Assembly: GCF_037023145.1 (NCBI RefSeq)
Contig: NZ_CP146091.1
Location: 3,224,001 to 3,288,000 of the forward strand
DNA length: 64,000 nt
Reading direction: 5' to 3'
DNA from: Ralstonia sp. RRA
GTDB lineage: Bacteria; Pseudomonadota; Gammaproteobacteria; Burkholderiales; Burkholderiaceae
Below the pieces are notes generated by a model that searched no databases, was not told where the DNA came from, and saw only the letters and a list, made by a program, of their open reading frames with translations. Shown piece after piece: positions 1-12,478 of the stretch. Both the position numbers and the translations under genes were made by a program. Within the stretch, counting starts at the first letter, position 1. Each line of letters starts with the position of its first letter.

Positions 1-57
1 CCAAGTCCAGTGGACTGGGCGACTGGCGCAACGACTTACGCCGTCGCGCCAAATTCT

Positions 58-642
58 TTACACCTTCTCGACCTGGCCGAACTCGAGCTCGACCGGCGTC
101 GCACGACCGAAGATCGTCACGGAAACGCGCAAGCGCGACTTCTCGTAGTTGACTTCCTCGACGTTGCCGTTGAAGTCGGTGAACGGGCCTTCCTTCACGC
201 GCACCATCTCGCCCACTTCGAACAGCGTCTTGGGACGCGGCTTCTCGATCCCTTCCTGGACTTGAGCCAGCATCTTATCGAGCTCACGCTGGGAAATCGG
301 CGATGGGCGGTTAGCTGTGCCACCGATGAATCCCGTGACCTTGGCGGTATTCTTCACCAAGTGCCAGGTGACATCGGTCATTTCCATCTCGACAAAGACG
401 TAGCCCGGATACAGGCGGCGCTCAGTCACGGTCTTGCGACCGTTCTTGCTCTCCATCACCTCTTCCGACGGCACCAGAATCTGGCCGAACAGATGTTGCA
501 GGCCTTCGCGCTCAATGCGCTCCTGCAGCGCGCGTTGCACGCTCTTTTCCATGCCTGAGTAGGCATGCACGACATACCAGCGCTTCTTCGAGGCCGGCGC
601 GGACGAATCCGTGGACGTGTCGTTCGCTACGTTATCCGTCAT
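58..642 (-). CDS. nusG: Transcription termination/antitermination protein NusG
   Basis: 194-residue NusG, which binds RNA polymerase and links it to Rho or to the ribosome. The NGN domain starts at about residue 20 ([13 protein letters not shown]) and contains the [12 protein letters not shown] segment typical of the family. A C-terminal KOW domain follows from about residue 140 ([17 protein letters not shown]). The first ~19 residues are a polar Ser/Thr/Asp-rich extension, as in other betaproteobacterial NusG proteins. The gene lies 12 bases after secE and closes the tRNA-tuf-secE-nusG transcription unit seen here. Length and motifs are normal. Confidence 0.98.
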   Translation of the reverse strand: MTDNVANDTSTDSSAPASKKRWYVVHAYSGMEKSVQRALQERIEREGLQHLFGQILVPSEEVMESKNGRKTVTERRLYPGYVFVEMEMTDVTWHLVKNTAKVTGFIGGTANRPSPISQRELDKMLAQVQEGIEKPRPKTLFEVGEMVRVKEGPFTDFNGNVEEVNYEKSRLRVSVTIFGRATPVELEFGQVEKV

Positions 643-654
643 GGCTTCACCCGA

Positions 655-1035
655 TTATTTCCAGCCCAACACGAGCGAGAAGATCACCCACTCGATGAGC
701 TTGTCCGCAGACCACAGAAACAAGGCCATGATCACCACGAAGGCGAACACCAGACCGGTCATCTGCCCTGCTTCCTTGCGCGTCGGCCAAACGACCTTGC
801 GAACTTCACGGTACGACTCGCGGGCGAACTCAATGAAGCTCTGCCCCGGCGCAGACACCAGCGCGACACCGGCGCCGAGCACCAGCCCGCCGATCAGCGA
901 GGCAGCACGGACGTAAGCCGGCTGTTGCGCCAGCAGGTAAAAACCGATCACCCCGGCGACCAACAGCAGGAACGCCACGACCAGCAGCAATTTGCCACTG
1001 GAGGTGTTGACAGTTTCGACGTTCGGATTGGCCAT
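655..1035 (-). CDS. secE: Preprotein translocase subunit SecE
   Basis: 126-residue SecE, the small essential subunit that clamps SecY in the inner-membrane Sec channel. Two membrane helices lie near the N-terminus (LLLVVAFLLLVAGVIGFYLL and a second from about residue 50), followed by the conserved cytoplasmic segment ESYREVRKVVWPTRKEA and a third membrane helix at the C-terminus. This is the three-helix form common in proteobacteria. I prefer the ATG at 1035 (MANPNVETV); an ATG six codons upstream (1053) is in frame but adds an unconserved segment. It sits between tRNA-Trp and nusG. Confidence 0.96.
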   Translation of the reverse strand: MANPNVETVNTSSGKLLLVVAFLLLVAGVIGFYLLAQQPAYVRAASLIGGLVLGAGVALVSAPGQSFIEFARESYREVRKVVWPTRKEAGQMTGLVFAFVVIMALFLWSADKLIEWVIFSLVLGWK

Positions 1036-1091
1036 GTTTCCCAAACGAGACAAGCCGCGTGGCGCTGGTTCGCGCTACGCGGCTGATGAAT

Positions 1092-1167
1092 TGGCAGGGG
1101 CAGAGGGAATCGAACCCCCAACCTTCGGTTTTGGAGACCGACGCTCTGCCAGTTGAGCTATACCCCT
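1092..1167 (-). tRNA. tRNA-Trp (CCA)
   Basis: The 76-nt cloverleaf includes an encoded CCA end. The acceptor arm pairs AGGGGTA with TGCCCCT, the anticodon loop reads CTCCAAA (anticodon CCA), and the T-loop reads GGTTCGATTCC. It lies between tuf and secE, co-oriented with both, so it is probably processed out of their common transcript. Confidence 0.97.
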
Positions 1168-1178
1168 AGAACAACTTT

Positions 1179-1239
1179 GGGGTTGCCATTCGGTCAACCC
1201 CACTCTGGCACTTCGCGTGCGGCCGGTTGGCAGCCGCAC
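1179..1239 (-). terminator. Two hairpins between tuf and tRNA-Trp
   Basis: Just downstream of the tuf stop are two strong inverted repeats. GTGCGGC/GCCGCAC occupies 1217-1239 and GGGGTTG/CAACCCC occupies 1179-1201. Neither is followed by a clear U-run. They could act as a partial terminator that lowers expression of secE-nusG relative to tuf, or as processing or stability elements for the tuf 3' end. Confidence 0.5.
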
Positions 1240-1258
1240 GGAAGAGTTACAGCCTTTT

Positions 1259-2467
<1,209 letters not shown>

Positions 2468-2510
2468 GACGCGACTCCTGTCTCGGTAGCGATTTGGGTT
2501 GGTGGATGCG

Positions 2511-2585
2511 TGGTGCCCATGGGCAGGATCGAACTGCCGACCTCTCCCTTACCAAGGGAGTGCTCTGCCACTGAGCCACATGGGC
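2511..2585 (-). tRNA. tRNA-Thr (GGT)
   Basis: 75-nt tRNA with encoded CCA. The acceptor pairs GCCCATG with CATGGGC, and the anticodon stem CTCCC/GGGAG encloses TTGGTAA (anticodon GGT). It is the third tRNA of the Tyr-Gly-Thr-tuf unit and lies 43 bases before the tuf start codon. Confidence 0.97.
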
Positions 2586-2604
2586 GAAACTTACTAACAG
2601 CGAA

Positions 2605-2678
2605 TGGAGCGGGTGAAGGGAATCGAACCCTCGTCGTAAGCTTGGAAGGCTTCTGCTCTACCATTGAGCTACACCCGC
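2605..2678 (-). tRNA. tRNA-Gly (TCC)
   Basis: 74-nt tRNA with encoded CCA. The acceptor is GCGGGTG/CACCCGC, the anticodon loop is CTTCCAA (anticodon TCC), and the T-arm GAGGGTTCGATTCCCTT is standard. It is the middle tRNA of the Tyr-Gly-Thr cluster upstream of tuf. Confidence 0.96.
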
Positions 2679-2739
2679 CTGGGTTACTTCTTCCCTTGCC
2701 GCCCGGCCCTGGCTAAGGACCGAACTCACTGCTTAATTC

Positions 2740-2825
2740 TGGTGGAGAGGGCTGGATTCGAACCAGCGTAGGCGTAAGCCAACAGATTTACAGTCTGCCC
2801 CCTTTAGCCACTCGGGCACCTCTCC
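2740..2825 (-). tRNA. tRNA-Tyr (GTA)
   Basis: 86-nt class II tRNA with a long variable arm and encoded CCA. The acceptor is GGAGAGG/CCTCTCC, and the anticodon loop CTGTAAA (GTA) sits in the CAGA/TCTG stem. It is the first gene after the promoter at 2840-2868 and heads the tRNA-tuf-secE-nusG unit. Confidence 0.97.
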
Positions 2826-2839
2826 GAAGAGAACGTGCG

Positions 2840-2868
2840 ATTATGGGACCATCGATGCACCTTGTCAA
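2840..2868 (-). promoter_or_regulatory. Sigma-70 promoter of the tRNA-Tyr/Gly/Thr-tuf operon
   Basis: Reading the minus strand, a perfect -35 TTGACA (2868-2863) is separated by exactly 17 bases from CATAAT (2845-2840). The predicted start falls a few bases before tRNA-Tyr. The near-consensus match fits the very high expression expected of tRNA and tuf genes. Confidence 0.85.
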
Positions 2869-3010
2869 GCAGTGCTTGATGAAATCGCATAACGAAACAT
2901 GCATACGCTCTCACCCTTAGGCCGCCGAAAGGTCCCGAAGGAACTCCGGCACCGAAAGAGCTTGCTGCCAACGCTGCAGCGAGCCAGCGCACGGCCTCCA
3001 ACGGCCGCCC

Positions 3011-3130
3011 AATCACGGCCTAGGCCCATGCATGCTGCACAATCCGAGCTACGACTTTAACGACGAGCTGCTGCCGTTGGGCGCGACGTATTGGGTGAGG
3101 CTGGTGGAGCGGTACCTGGCGCGGGGCTGA
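3011..3130 (+). pseudogene. 3' remnant of an M20-family (hippurate hydrolase-like) amidohydrolase gene
   Basis: One frame ending at TGA 3128-3130 reads NHGLGPCMLHNPSYDFND then ELLPLGATYWVRLVERYLARG. This matches the extreme C-terminus of M20D amidohydrolases (HipO type), where HNPxYDFND...LPLGA is conserved. Upstream of about 3011 the same frame no longer resembles the family (it reads Cys/Arg-rich nonsense), and no start codon with a ribosome site precedes it. Only some 38 codons of a roughly 390-codon gene remain. A normal rho-independent terminator still follows at 3157-3181. Family assignment is from recall of the conserved tail, not a search. Confidence 0.7.
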
Positions 3131-3156
3131 GGTTGTTTGGCGCAGCAGAGCGCAAG

Positions 3157-3181
3157 AAGCCACCCGTTGGGTGGCTTTTTT
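3157..3181 (+). terminator. Rho-independent terminator behind the amidohydrolase remnant
   Basis: The stem AAGCCACCC, loop GTT, stem GGGTGGCTT is followed directly by a T-run on the plus strand. It lies 27 bases after the stop of the truncated amidohydrolase frame, so it is probably that gene's original terminator. Confidence 0.85.
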
Positions 3182-3238
3182 ATTGGGCTGTTGCGGCAGG
3201 GAGGCAGCGGTGGTGCTGCGTTTGGGAGGCGTAAAAGC

Positions 3239-3272
3239 AAACACCCCAGCCGGATGAGGGCTGGGGTGTTTT
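3239..3272 (-). terminator. rRNA operon terminator downstream of 5S
   Basis: The 12-bp stem AACACCCCAGCC/GGCTGGGGTGTT has a short loop and is followed on the minus strand by TGCTTTT. It ends about 8 bases after the 5S gene. T-rich sequence on the other side would also let it stop plus-strand transcription. Confidence 0.85.
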
Positions 3273-3279
3273 TATGGAG

Positions 3280-3395
3280 AGCCTGGCGATGACCTACTTT
3301 CACACGGGAATCCGCACTATCATCGGCGCGGAGTCGTTTCACGGTCCTGTTCGGGATGGGAAGGGGTGGTACCGACTCGCTATGGTCACCAGGCT
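3280..3395 (-). rRNA. rrf: 5S ribosomal RNA
   Basis: About 116 nt. The 5' end GCCTGGTGACC pairs with the 3' end of the molecule (GTCATCGCCAGGC). The internal segments CCCATCCCGAACAGG, GTGAAACG and CGCCGATGATAGT match bacterial 5S. It is the last gene of the 16S-23S-5S operon; the ends are estimated to within a few bases. Confidence 0.95.
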
Positions 3396-3510
3396 ATGAC
3401 TTGTCGCGTCGCTGACTCGATGGTCAACGCCGCCAATATGGGAATGTAGTTCAGGTTGTGTATTTTGTATCAGGCACAAGGCAGACCCAGCCGGAAACAT
3501 ACCGGTTATA

Positions 3511-6387
<2,877 letters not shown>

Positions 6388-6553
6388 CTATAACGAGTAT
6401 GTCTCGTTACAGGCTGAGTTCTCGCGTTGTGCCGTATTCCAAGACAATCTTTCGATTGCTCTGGTAATACTGGTTGATACAATCACAACCCAGTGTCGCG
6501 TTACTACCGAGCATCTCATCAATGCTCCGCGACACCTTTACTACATTCCATAT

Positions 6554-6564
6554 TGTTAAAGAAC
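6554..6564 (-). promoter_or_regulatory. boxA antitermination site in the 16S-23S spacer
   Basis: The minus-strand sequence GTTCTTTAACA matches boxA, the NusB/S10 loading site of rRNA antitermination. The same 11-mer occurs in the 16S leader at 8601-8611, so both large rRNAs are preceded by one. Confidence 0.75.
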
Positions 6565-6652
6565 AGCCGAACTTTTACGCTCGTCTTGGCTAGGCCAAAT
6601 GCAAACACCATCGACGCATCGTCGATGCTTGCATTTGGCAACCAAAAGGTAT

Positions 6653-6728
6653 TGGTGGAGGATGACGGGATCGAACCGACGACCCCCTGCTTGCAAAGCA
6701 GGTGCTCTCCCAGCTGAGCTAATCCCCC
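6653..6728 (-). tRNA. tRNA-Ala (TGC)
   Basis: 76-nt spacer tRNA with encoded CCA. The acceptor is GGGGGAT/ATCCTCC (with a G-U pair), and the anticodon loop is TTTGCAA (TGC) on CTGCT/AGCAG. Together with tRNA-Ile it is the standard pair of betaproteobacterial 16S-23S spacers. An imperfect inverted repeat (about 6599-6640) follows it toward the 23S. Confidence 0.97.
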
Positions 6729-6764
6729 AGTCACGGCAGAGAACTTCTTCCACCGTCCGTAACT

Positions 6765-6841
6765 TGGTGGGTCTGGTAGGACTTGAACCTACGACCCCCG
6801 CCTTATCAAGACGGTGCTCTAACCACCTGAGCTACAGACCC
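6765..6841 (-). tRNA. tRNA-Ile (GAT)
   Basis: 77-nt spacer tRNA with encoded CCA. The acceptor is GGGTCTG/CAGACCC, the anticodon loop is TTGATAA (GAT), and the T-arm is GTAGGTTCAAGTCCTAC. It is transcribed between 16S and tRNA-Ala. Confidence 0.97.
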
Positions 6842-6862
6842 TTGGCTGTAACATCAAACAAA

Positions 6863-6880
6863 CCGATAAGTGTGGACGCC
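6863..6880 (-). other. 3' half of the 16S RNase III processing stem
   Basis: The RNA made from this strand, GGCGTCCACACTTATCGG, is complementary to CCGATAAGTGTGGGCGC in the 16S leader (8591-8575), with one G-U pair. The two segments bracket the 16S gene and form the long stem cut by RNase III. Confidence 0.8.
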
Positions 6881-6901
6881 TAACGTCGGATGCACGCTCT
6901 T

Positions 6902-8437
<1,536 letters not shown>

Positions 8438-8574
8438 AATCTGCTGTTTTCGCTCTTTACGAGCGGTCGCTCACTCTCAGAATCTGACTTGAACTTTCGT
8501 TCAAACCTTACTTCTGTGCGAGCACTTCATTACTTGTAAGCTAGCGAATTTACATTCGCCGCATCCAGTATTAA

Positions 8575-8611
8575 GCGCCCACACTTATCGGCTGTTTGCT
8601 TGTTAAAGAAC
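8575..8611 (-). promoter_or_regulatory. 16S leader: boxA and 5' half of the processing stem
   Basis: In transcript order, boxA GTTCTTTAACA (8611-8601) is followed by CCGATAAGTGTGGGCGC (8591-8575), which pairs with the 16S trailer at 6863-6880. This is the usual arrangement of an rRNA leader: antitermination signal, then RNase III stem. Confidence 0.75.
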
Positions 8612-8666
8612 TGCGCGATCAACTTTGTTCACCGCGTCGCTGCGTTTGCTGCAGCAGAGAAACGAG

Positions 8667-8695
8667 ATTATGCAGAGCTTTTTCGTCGCTGTCAA
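8667..8695 (-). promoter_or_regulatory. rRNA operon promoter P2
   Basis: Minus strand: TTGACA (8695-8690), 17 bases, CATAAT (8672-8667). The hexamers are identical to those of the tRNA-tuf promoter at 2840-2868. It lies about 230 bases upstream of mature 16S, ahead of boxA. Confidence 0.8.
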
Positions 8696-8865
8696 CAACT
8701 TGCTGAAGAATTTTTATCGTTCAACGCGTCGCTAACTTCACTGCAACCGCGGACCGTCGCTAACCACCCGACAACCCGCAAACCCGCACCACCACTACTT
8801 CTCCACCGCCTCGACATCACCGCCTCAACCTTCGTTTCGGCGCCGCGTCGTGCAGCGAGGGGCGA

Positions 8866-8894
8866 ACTATAGGCATCTTTGCGGGACTTGGCAA
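8866..8894 (-). promoter_or_regulatory. rRNA operon promoter P1
   Basis: Minus strand: TTGCCA (8894-8889), 17 bases, TATAGT (8871-8866), about 200 bases upstream of P2. It starts only some 40 bases beyond the stop codon of the CHAD gene. The segment between P1 and P2 (8696-8865) shows no open gene. Confidence 0.65.
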
Positions 8895-8934
8895 GCCCTT
8901 TCTTTCTGCAGGGTCTTTTGGGGCTTTTATGGGA

Positions 8935-9795
8935 TCAGACGGCTGCGTGACCACGCATCCAACGCAGCCCTTTGGCGGTGCACACTCTGGCCGCCCGCGC
9001 TCGCATGTGAAAGGCATTCACTACGGAGTCTGGCGGAGCCTCATTCGCAAGTGAGACAACCCGCTCTAAAGAGACGCTGGCGTCGTGGATCTCGCCCAAG
9101 GCGTCTTGGAGCTTGCGCAGGTGCTTTCGGTAGCGCTTAGCGGCCCGTGCCCCGAGGGCGGGGTAAAACGCTTCATATAGATAGCGCCACTGCTTGGCCG
9201 CAATGCGCGCACGATGCAAACGTGCCGCGGTGGCCCGCTTGGGATGGCGCCCGCGGCGCAGTACCTTCTTCCGGAGAGCGGCGGCTCGTGCATGTGCGAA
9301 GCCTGCAAGCCGTGGGGGCTTACTGGACAAGCGGAACGCAGCCACGCCGCCCTCTAACTCCGTCAGCGCATTCATGACACTGGGCGACGCCAACTCCACA
9401 CGCAATGTTTGCCAGGCGAGATGGCGAGCCTGTTTTGCCCGCTCAATGGCGGCGGCGAGCCATGCACGGCCCGCTTCATCACCTTCTGAAAGCACGGCCT
9501 GGGCAGCCGGGAGCCAGTCTGTGATTAACACGTCCCATTCACGCACGGGGCCGGTCGCGCCCGCCAGGGTACGCAGGCGCGGCTTCCATTCGGTGATAAA
9601 CGCGCGAGGCAGCACTGGGGCGAACGTCACCCACGCGGACCGCAGCCGCCGCAGCGTCACGCGGAACTGATGGAGATCCTCGTCACTGGCGCCGGGCTCA
9701 CCCAGCTTGATGAGCGCATCGCGCAGTGCCGCAACGTGCTCGGTGACGATGTTGGCGAAAACAGAAAGAATTTCGGCATGTGAGTGCTGGCTCAC
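8935..9795 (-). CDS. CHAD domain-containing protein
   Basis: 286-residue protein that is almost entirely one CHAD domain (conserved histidine alpha-helical domain). The fold is rich in Arg/Lys and regularly spaced His, for example EDLHQFRVTLRRLRSAW near the start and RLHRARIAAKQWRYLYEAF in the second half. Known CHAD proteins bind inorganic polyphosphate and often accumulate on polyP granules; a role for this one is inference. I chose the GTG at 9795, preceded by GGGGAG, because the open frame further upstream is only the antisense shadow of glpR. It ends just before rrn promoter P1, in the same direction as the rRNA genes. Confidence 0.85.
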   Translation of the reverse strand: MSQHSHAEILSVFANIVTEHVAALRDALIKLGEPGASDEDLHQFRVTLRRLRSAWVTFAPVLPRAFITEWKPRLRTLAGATGPVREWDVLITDWLPAAQAVLSEGDEAGRAWLAAAIERAKQARHLAWQTLRVELASPSVMNALTELEGGVAAFRLSSKPPRLAGFAHARAAALRKKVLRRGRHPKRATAARLHRARIAAKQWRYLYEAFYPALGARAAKRYRKHLRKLQDALGEIHDASVSLERVVSLANEAPPDSVVNAFHMRARAARVCTAKGLRWMRGHAAV

Positions 9796-9895
9796 GATGC
9801 TCCCCGTTGGACTGGACCGAATATGGCAGGGGCACGCAAGGTGCGCGCCCGGCCATTTCACTGTAGGCGACGGGAAAGAACTGTGGCGACGTGGA

Positions 9896-10666
9896 TCAAG
9901 CCTCGCGCGCTTCGCTGGCGACAACGACGTCGACCTCGGCAGCGCGGAAGACTTCCGACATGGCCTCGGGCACGGGGATGTCGGTGAAAAACTTGTCGAT
10001 TTGCGAGACGTGACCGAGACGCACCACGGCGCGGCGACCGAACTTGGAGTGATCGGCGGCAAGCCAGACTTCGCGCGACTGCTCGATGATGGCCTGGGCG
10101 ACGCGCACCTCGCGGTAGTCGTAGTCAAGCAGCGTGCCGTCTTCGTCGATGCTGGAGACGCCGATGATGCCGATGTCGACGCGGAACTGCTTCATGAAGT
10201 CGATCGTTGCCTCGCCGACGATGCCGCGGTCGCGGTTGCGCACTAGGCCGCCGGCGACGATGACTTCGGCATCCGGGCTGCCGGACAGGATGGACGCCAC
10301 GTTCAGGTTGTTGGTGATGACGCGCAAACCCTTGCGACCAACCAGTGCCTTGGAGATCTCTTCGGTGGTCGTCCCGATATTGATGATGAGCGAGCGACCG
10401 GGCTCGACATGGCGGGCGACGGCTTCGGCAATGCTGCGCTTGGCATCGATGTGCAGAACCTGGCGCTGGTCGTAGTCGATGTTCTCCACCGAGGACGGCA
10501 GGCCAACGCCGCCGTGATAGCGCGCGAGCAGCCGCTCATCTTCGAGCTGGCGGATGTCGCGGCGGATGGTTTGGGTGGTCACGCCGAGCACGCGGGCGAG
10601 CGCATCGACGGAGGCATCGCCGTGCTGGCGGACGTACTCAAGGATCTGGCGGTGGCGGGGAAGCAT
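9896..10666 (-). CDS. glpR: DeoR-family repressor of the glycerol genes (GlpR type)
   Basis: 256-residue DeoR-family regulator. The N-terminal HTH carries the family signature (ILEYVRQHGDASVDALARVL, then TTQTIRRDIRQLE). The C-terminal DeoRC sugar-phosphate sensor domain has INIGTTTEEISKAL and the late conserved segment ADHSKFGR. The family normally responds to glycerol-3-phosphate when located beside glpD. It is divergent from glpD with about 150 bases between them, and the downstream operon is entirely glycerol genes, which makes this function likely. I prefer the ATG at 10666 (MLPRHRQIL); an in-frame ATG seven codons upstream (10687) is possible. Confidence 0.9.
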   Translation of the reverse strand: MLPRHRQILEYVRQHGDASVDALARVLGVTTQTIRRDIRQLEDERLLARYHGGVGLPSSVENIDYDQRQVLHIDAKRSIAEAVARHVEPGRSLIINIGTTTEEISKALVGRKGLRVITNNLNVASILSGSPDAEVIVAGGLVRNRDRGIVGEATIDFMKQFRVDIGIIGVSSIDEDGTLLDYDYREVRVAQAIIEQSREVWLAADHSKFGRRAVVRLGHVSQIDKFFTDIPVPEAMSEVFRAAEVDVVVASEAREA

Positions 10667-10679
10667 CAATGCATCAAAT

Positions 10680-10696
10680 GAACACAAACGAACACA
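10680..10696 (+). promoter_or_regulatory. Candidate GlpR operator in the glpR-glpD intergenic region
   Basis: Two direct copies of GAACACA lie exactly 10 bp apart (10680-10686 and 10690-10696), immediately upstream of glpR and facing glpD. The second is part of ACGAACA, which resembles the half-site of known GlpR operators. The spacing of one helical turn is suggestive but binding is unproven. Confidence 0.4.
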
Positions 10697-10815
10697 TATG
10701 ATCGAATTAGGCGATTCCCTACGTTGCTTTATTTTCGCCTTTCACTACACTATCCGCGAACGCGTTGCAGTTCGCAAGAAAAGGCGCGCAAACCAACAGA
10801 ATCCAACCCAAACCC

Positions 10816-12393
10816 ATGCAACACACCGATGCGTCGCATCTGGAGTGTGATCTGCTGGTGGTCGGAGGCGGCATCAACGGCGTCGGCATTGCGCGCGATG
10901 CTGTCGGGCGGGGCCTGTCGGTCGTCCTGTGTGAAAAGGACGACCTGGCCCAGCACACCTCCTCGGCCTCGACCAAGCTGATCCACGGCGGCCTGCGCTA
11001 CCTCGAATATTACGAATTCAGCCTCGTGCGCAAGGCGCTGCAGGAGCGCGAGGTGTTGCTGCGCATGGCGCCGCACATCATGTGGCCGCTGCGCTTCGTG
11101 ATGCCGCACGATGCGGCCCAGCGCCCGGCGTGGATGATCCGCGCGGGTCTTTTCCTATATGACCATCTGGCGCAGCGGCGTTTTCTGCCGGGCTCGAAGT
11201 CGATCAAGCTGGCGCAGCATCCGTCGGGCAAACCGCTCAAGCCCGGTTACACGCGCGGCTTCGTCTATTCCGACGGCTGGGTCGATGACGCCCGCCTGGT
11301 GGTGCTCAACGCCCGCGACGCCGCCGATCGTGGCGCGCAGATTCTCACTCGCACGCGCTGCCTGAACGCCGAGCGCCGCGCCGATGGCTGGCATGCCTCG
11401 TTGGCGGGCCCGGACGGCATCCGCTCGGTGCGCGCCAAGGCCATCGTCAACGCGGCCGGACCGTGGGCAGCAGATTTTGCCCGCTCGGCGCACGCGCTGC
11501 CGAGCACGCGCGGCCTGCGCCTGATCAAGGGAAGCCACATCGTCGTGCGGCGGATGTTCGACCACCCGTTCGCCTATATCTTCCAGAACCCGGACGGGCG
11601 GATCGTGTTTGCGATTCCGTACCAGAACGAATTCACGCTGATCGGCACGACCGACCTGGAATACAAGGGCTCGGTCGATCAGGTGGCCATCGATGCCGGC
11701 GAGATCCAATACCTGTGTGAGATGGCGAGCCGCTATTTCACGCAGCAGCTGACGCCGGCCGATGTGGTGTGGACCTACTCGGGCGTGCGCCCGCTGCTTG
11801 ATGACAGCGCCGCCAACGCCTCGGCCATCACGCGCGATTACCTGGTCGAATGCGAGACCGGCGCCGACGGCAACAGCGCCCCGCTCATCAATGTATGGGG
11901 CGGCAAGATCACGACCTACCGCAAACTGGCCGAAGAAGCGCTAGACCAGTTGGCCCCGCACCTGCCCGCAGCCGGCAAGCCGTCGTGGACGGCGACTGCA
12001 TCGCTGCCGGGCGGCGATCTGGAAGCGCCAGGCCAACTCGTCGCCGAATACACCTTCGACGATTTTGTGACGCGCCTGCAAAAACGTTTGCCCTGGCTGC
12101 CGACCACGCTGGCCACGCGCTATGCGCACCAGTACGGCACCCGCGTGAACACGCTGCTAGCCGGCGCCGCGCGCCTGGAAGACCTGGGCACGGAGGTGAC
12201 GCCCGGTCTGTATGAAGCGGAAATCCGCTACCTGACCGAACACGAATGGGCTCGCACGGCGCAGGACATCCTGTGGCGGCGGACCAAGCTGGGGCTGCAT
12301 GCCAGCGATGCCGATCGCAGCCGGCTGGAGGGCTGGCTGATGCGGCATCTGCCGGACAACGAAGCCGCCCCAGCCGCAGAACAAGCCCCCTGA
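10816..12393 (+). CDS. glpD: Aerobic glycerol-3-phosphate dehydrogenase
   Basis: 525-residue FAD enzyme that oxidises glycerol-3-phosphate to dihydroxyacetone phosphate and passes electrons to quinone at the inner membrane. The dinucleotide-binding motif VVGGGINGVGIARDAVGRG is near the N-terminus, followed by the family segments SSASTKLIHGGLRYLE and LIGTTDLEYKG; the C-terminal helical domain ends near residue 505. The ATG at 10816 puts the FAD motif at the normal distance from the start; an in-frame ATG 17 codons earlier (10765) is less likely. It is the first gene of the glp operon, 85 bases before glpS. A GC-rich hairpin (about 12423-12439) lies in that gap. Confidence 0.95.
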   Translation: MQHTDASHLECDLLVVGGGINGVGIARDAVGRGLSVVLCEKDDLAQHTSSASTKLIHGGLRYLEYYEFSLVRKALQEREVLLRMAPHIMWPLRFVMPHDAAQRPAWMIRAGLFLYDHLAQRRFLPGSKSIKLAQHPSGKPLKPGYTRGFVYSDGWVDDARLVVLNARDAADRGAQILTRTRCLNAERRADGWHASLAGPDGIRSVRAKAIVNAAGPWAADFARSAHALPSTRGLRLIKGSHIVVRRMFDHPFAYIFQNPDGRIVFAIPYQNEFTLIGTTDLEYKGSVDQVAIDAGEIQYLCEMASRYFTQQLTPADVVWTYSGVRPLLDDSAANASAITRDYLVECETGADGNSAPLINVWGGKITTYRKLAEEALDQLAPHLPAAGKPSWTATASLPGGDLEAPGQLVAEYTFDDFVTRLQKRLPWLPTTLATRYAHQYGTRVNTLLAGAARLEDLGTEVTPGLYEAEIRYLTEHEWARTAQDILWRRTKLGLHASDADRSRLEGWLMRHLPDNEAAPAAEQAP

Positions 12394-12478
12394 TCCCCAG
12401 AGGTTGGCAACAAAGCAGCACACGGGCCGGGGGGCCCGAAAGATCAAGCTGTAGAGAAGTACAAGACGGGAGACACAA

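Noticed and set aside
9796-10128. N-terminal extension of the CHAD protein by 111 codons
   Set aside because: The extension is antisense to glpR with Ser/Pro/Arg-rich composition; a GTG with GGGGAG at 9795 gives the normal domain start.
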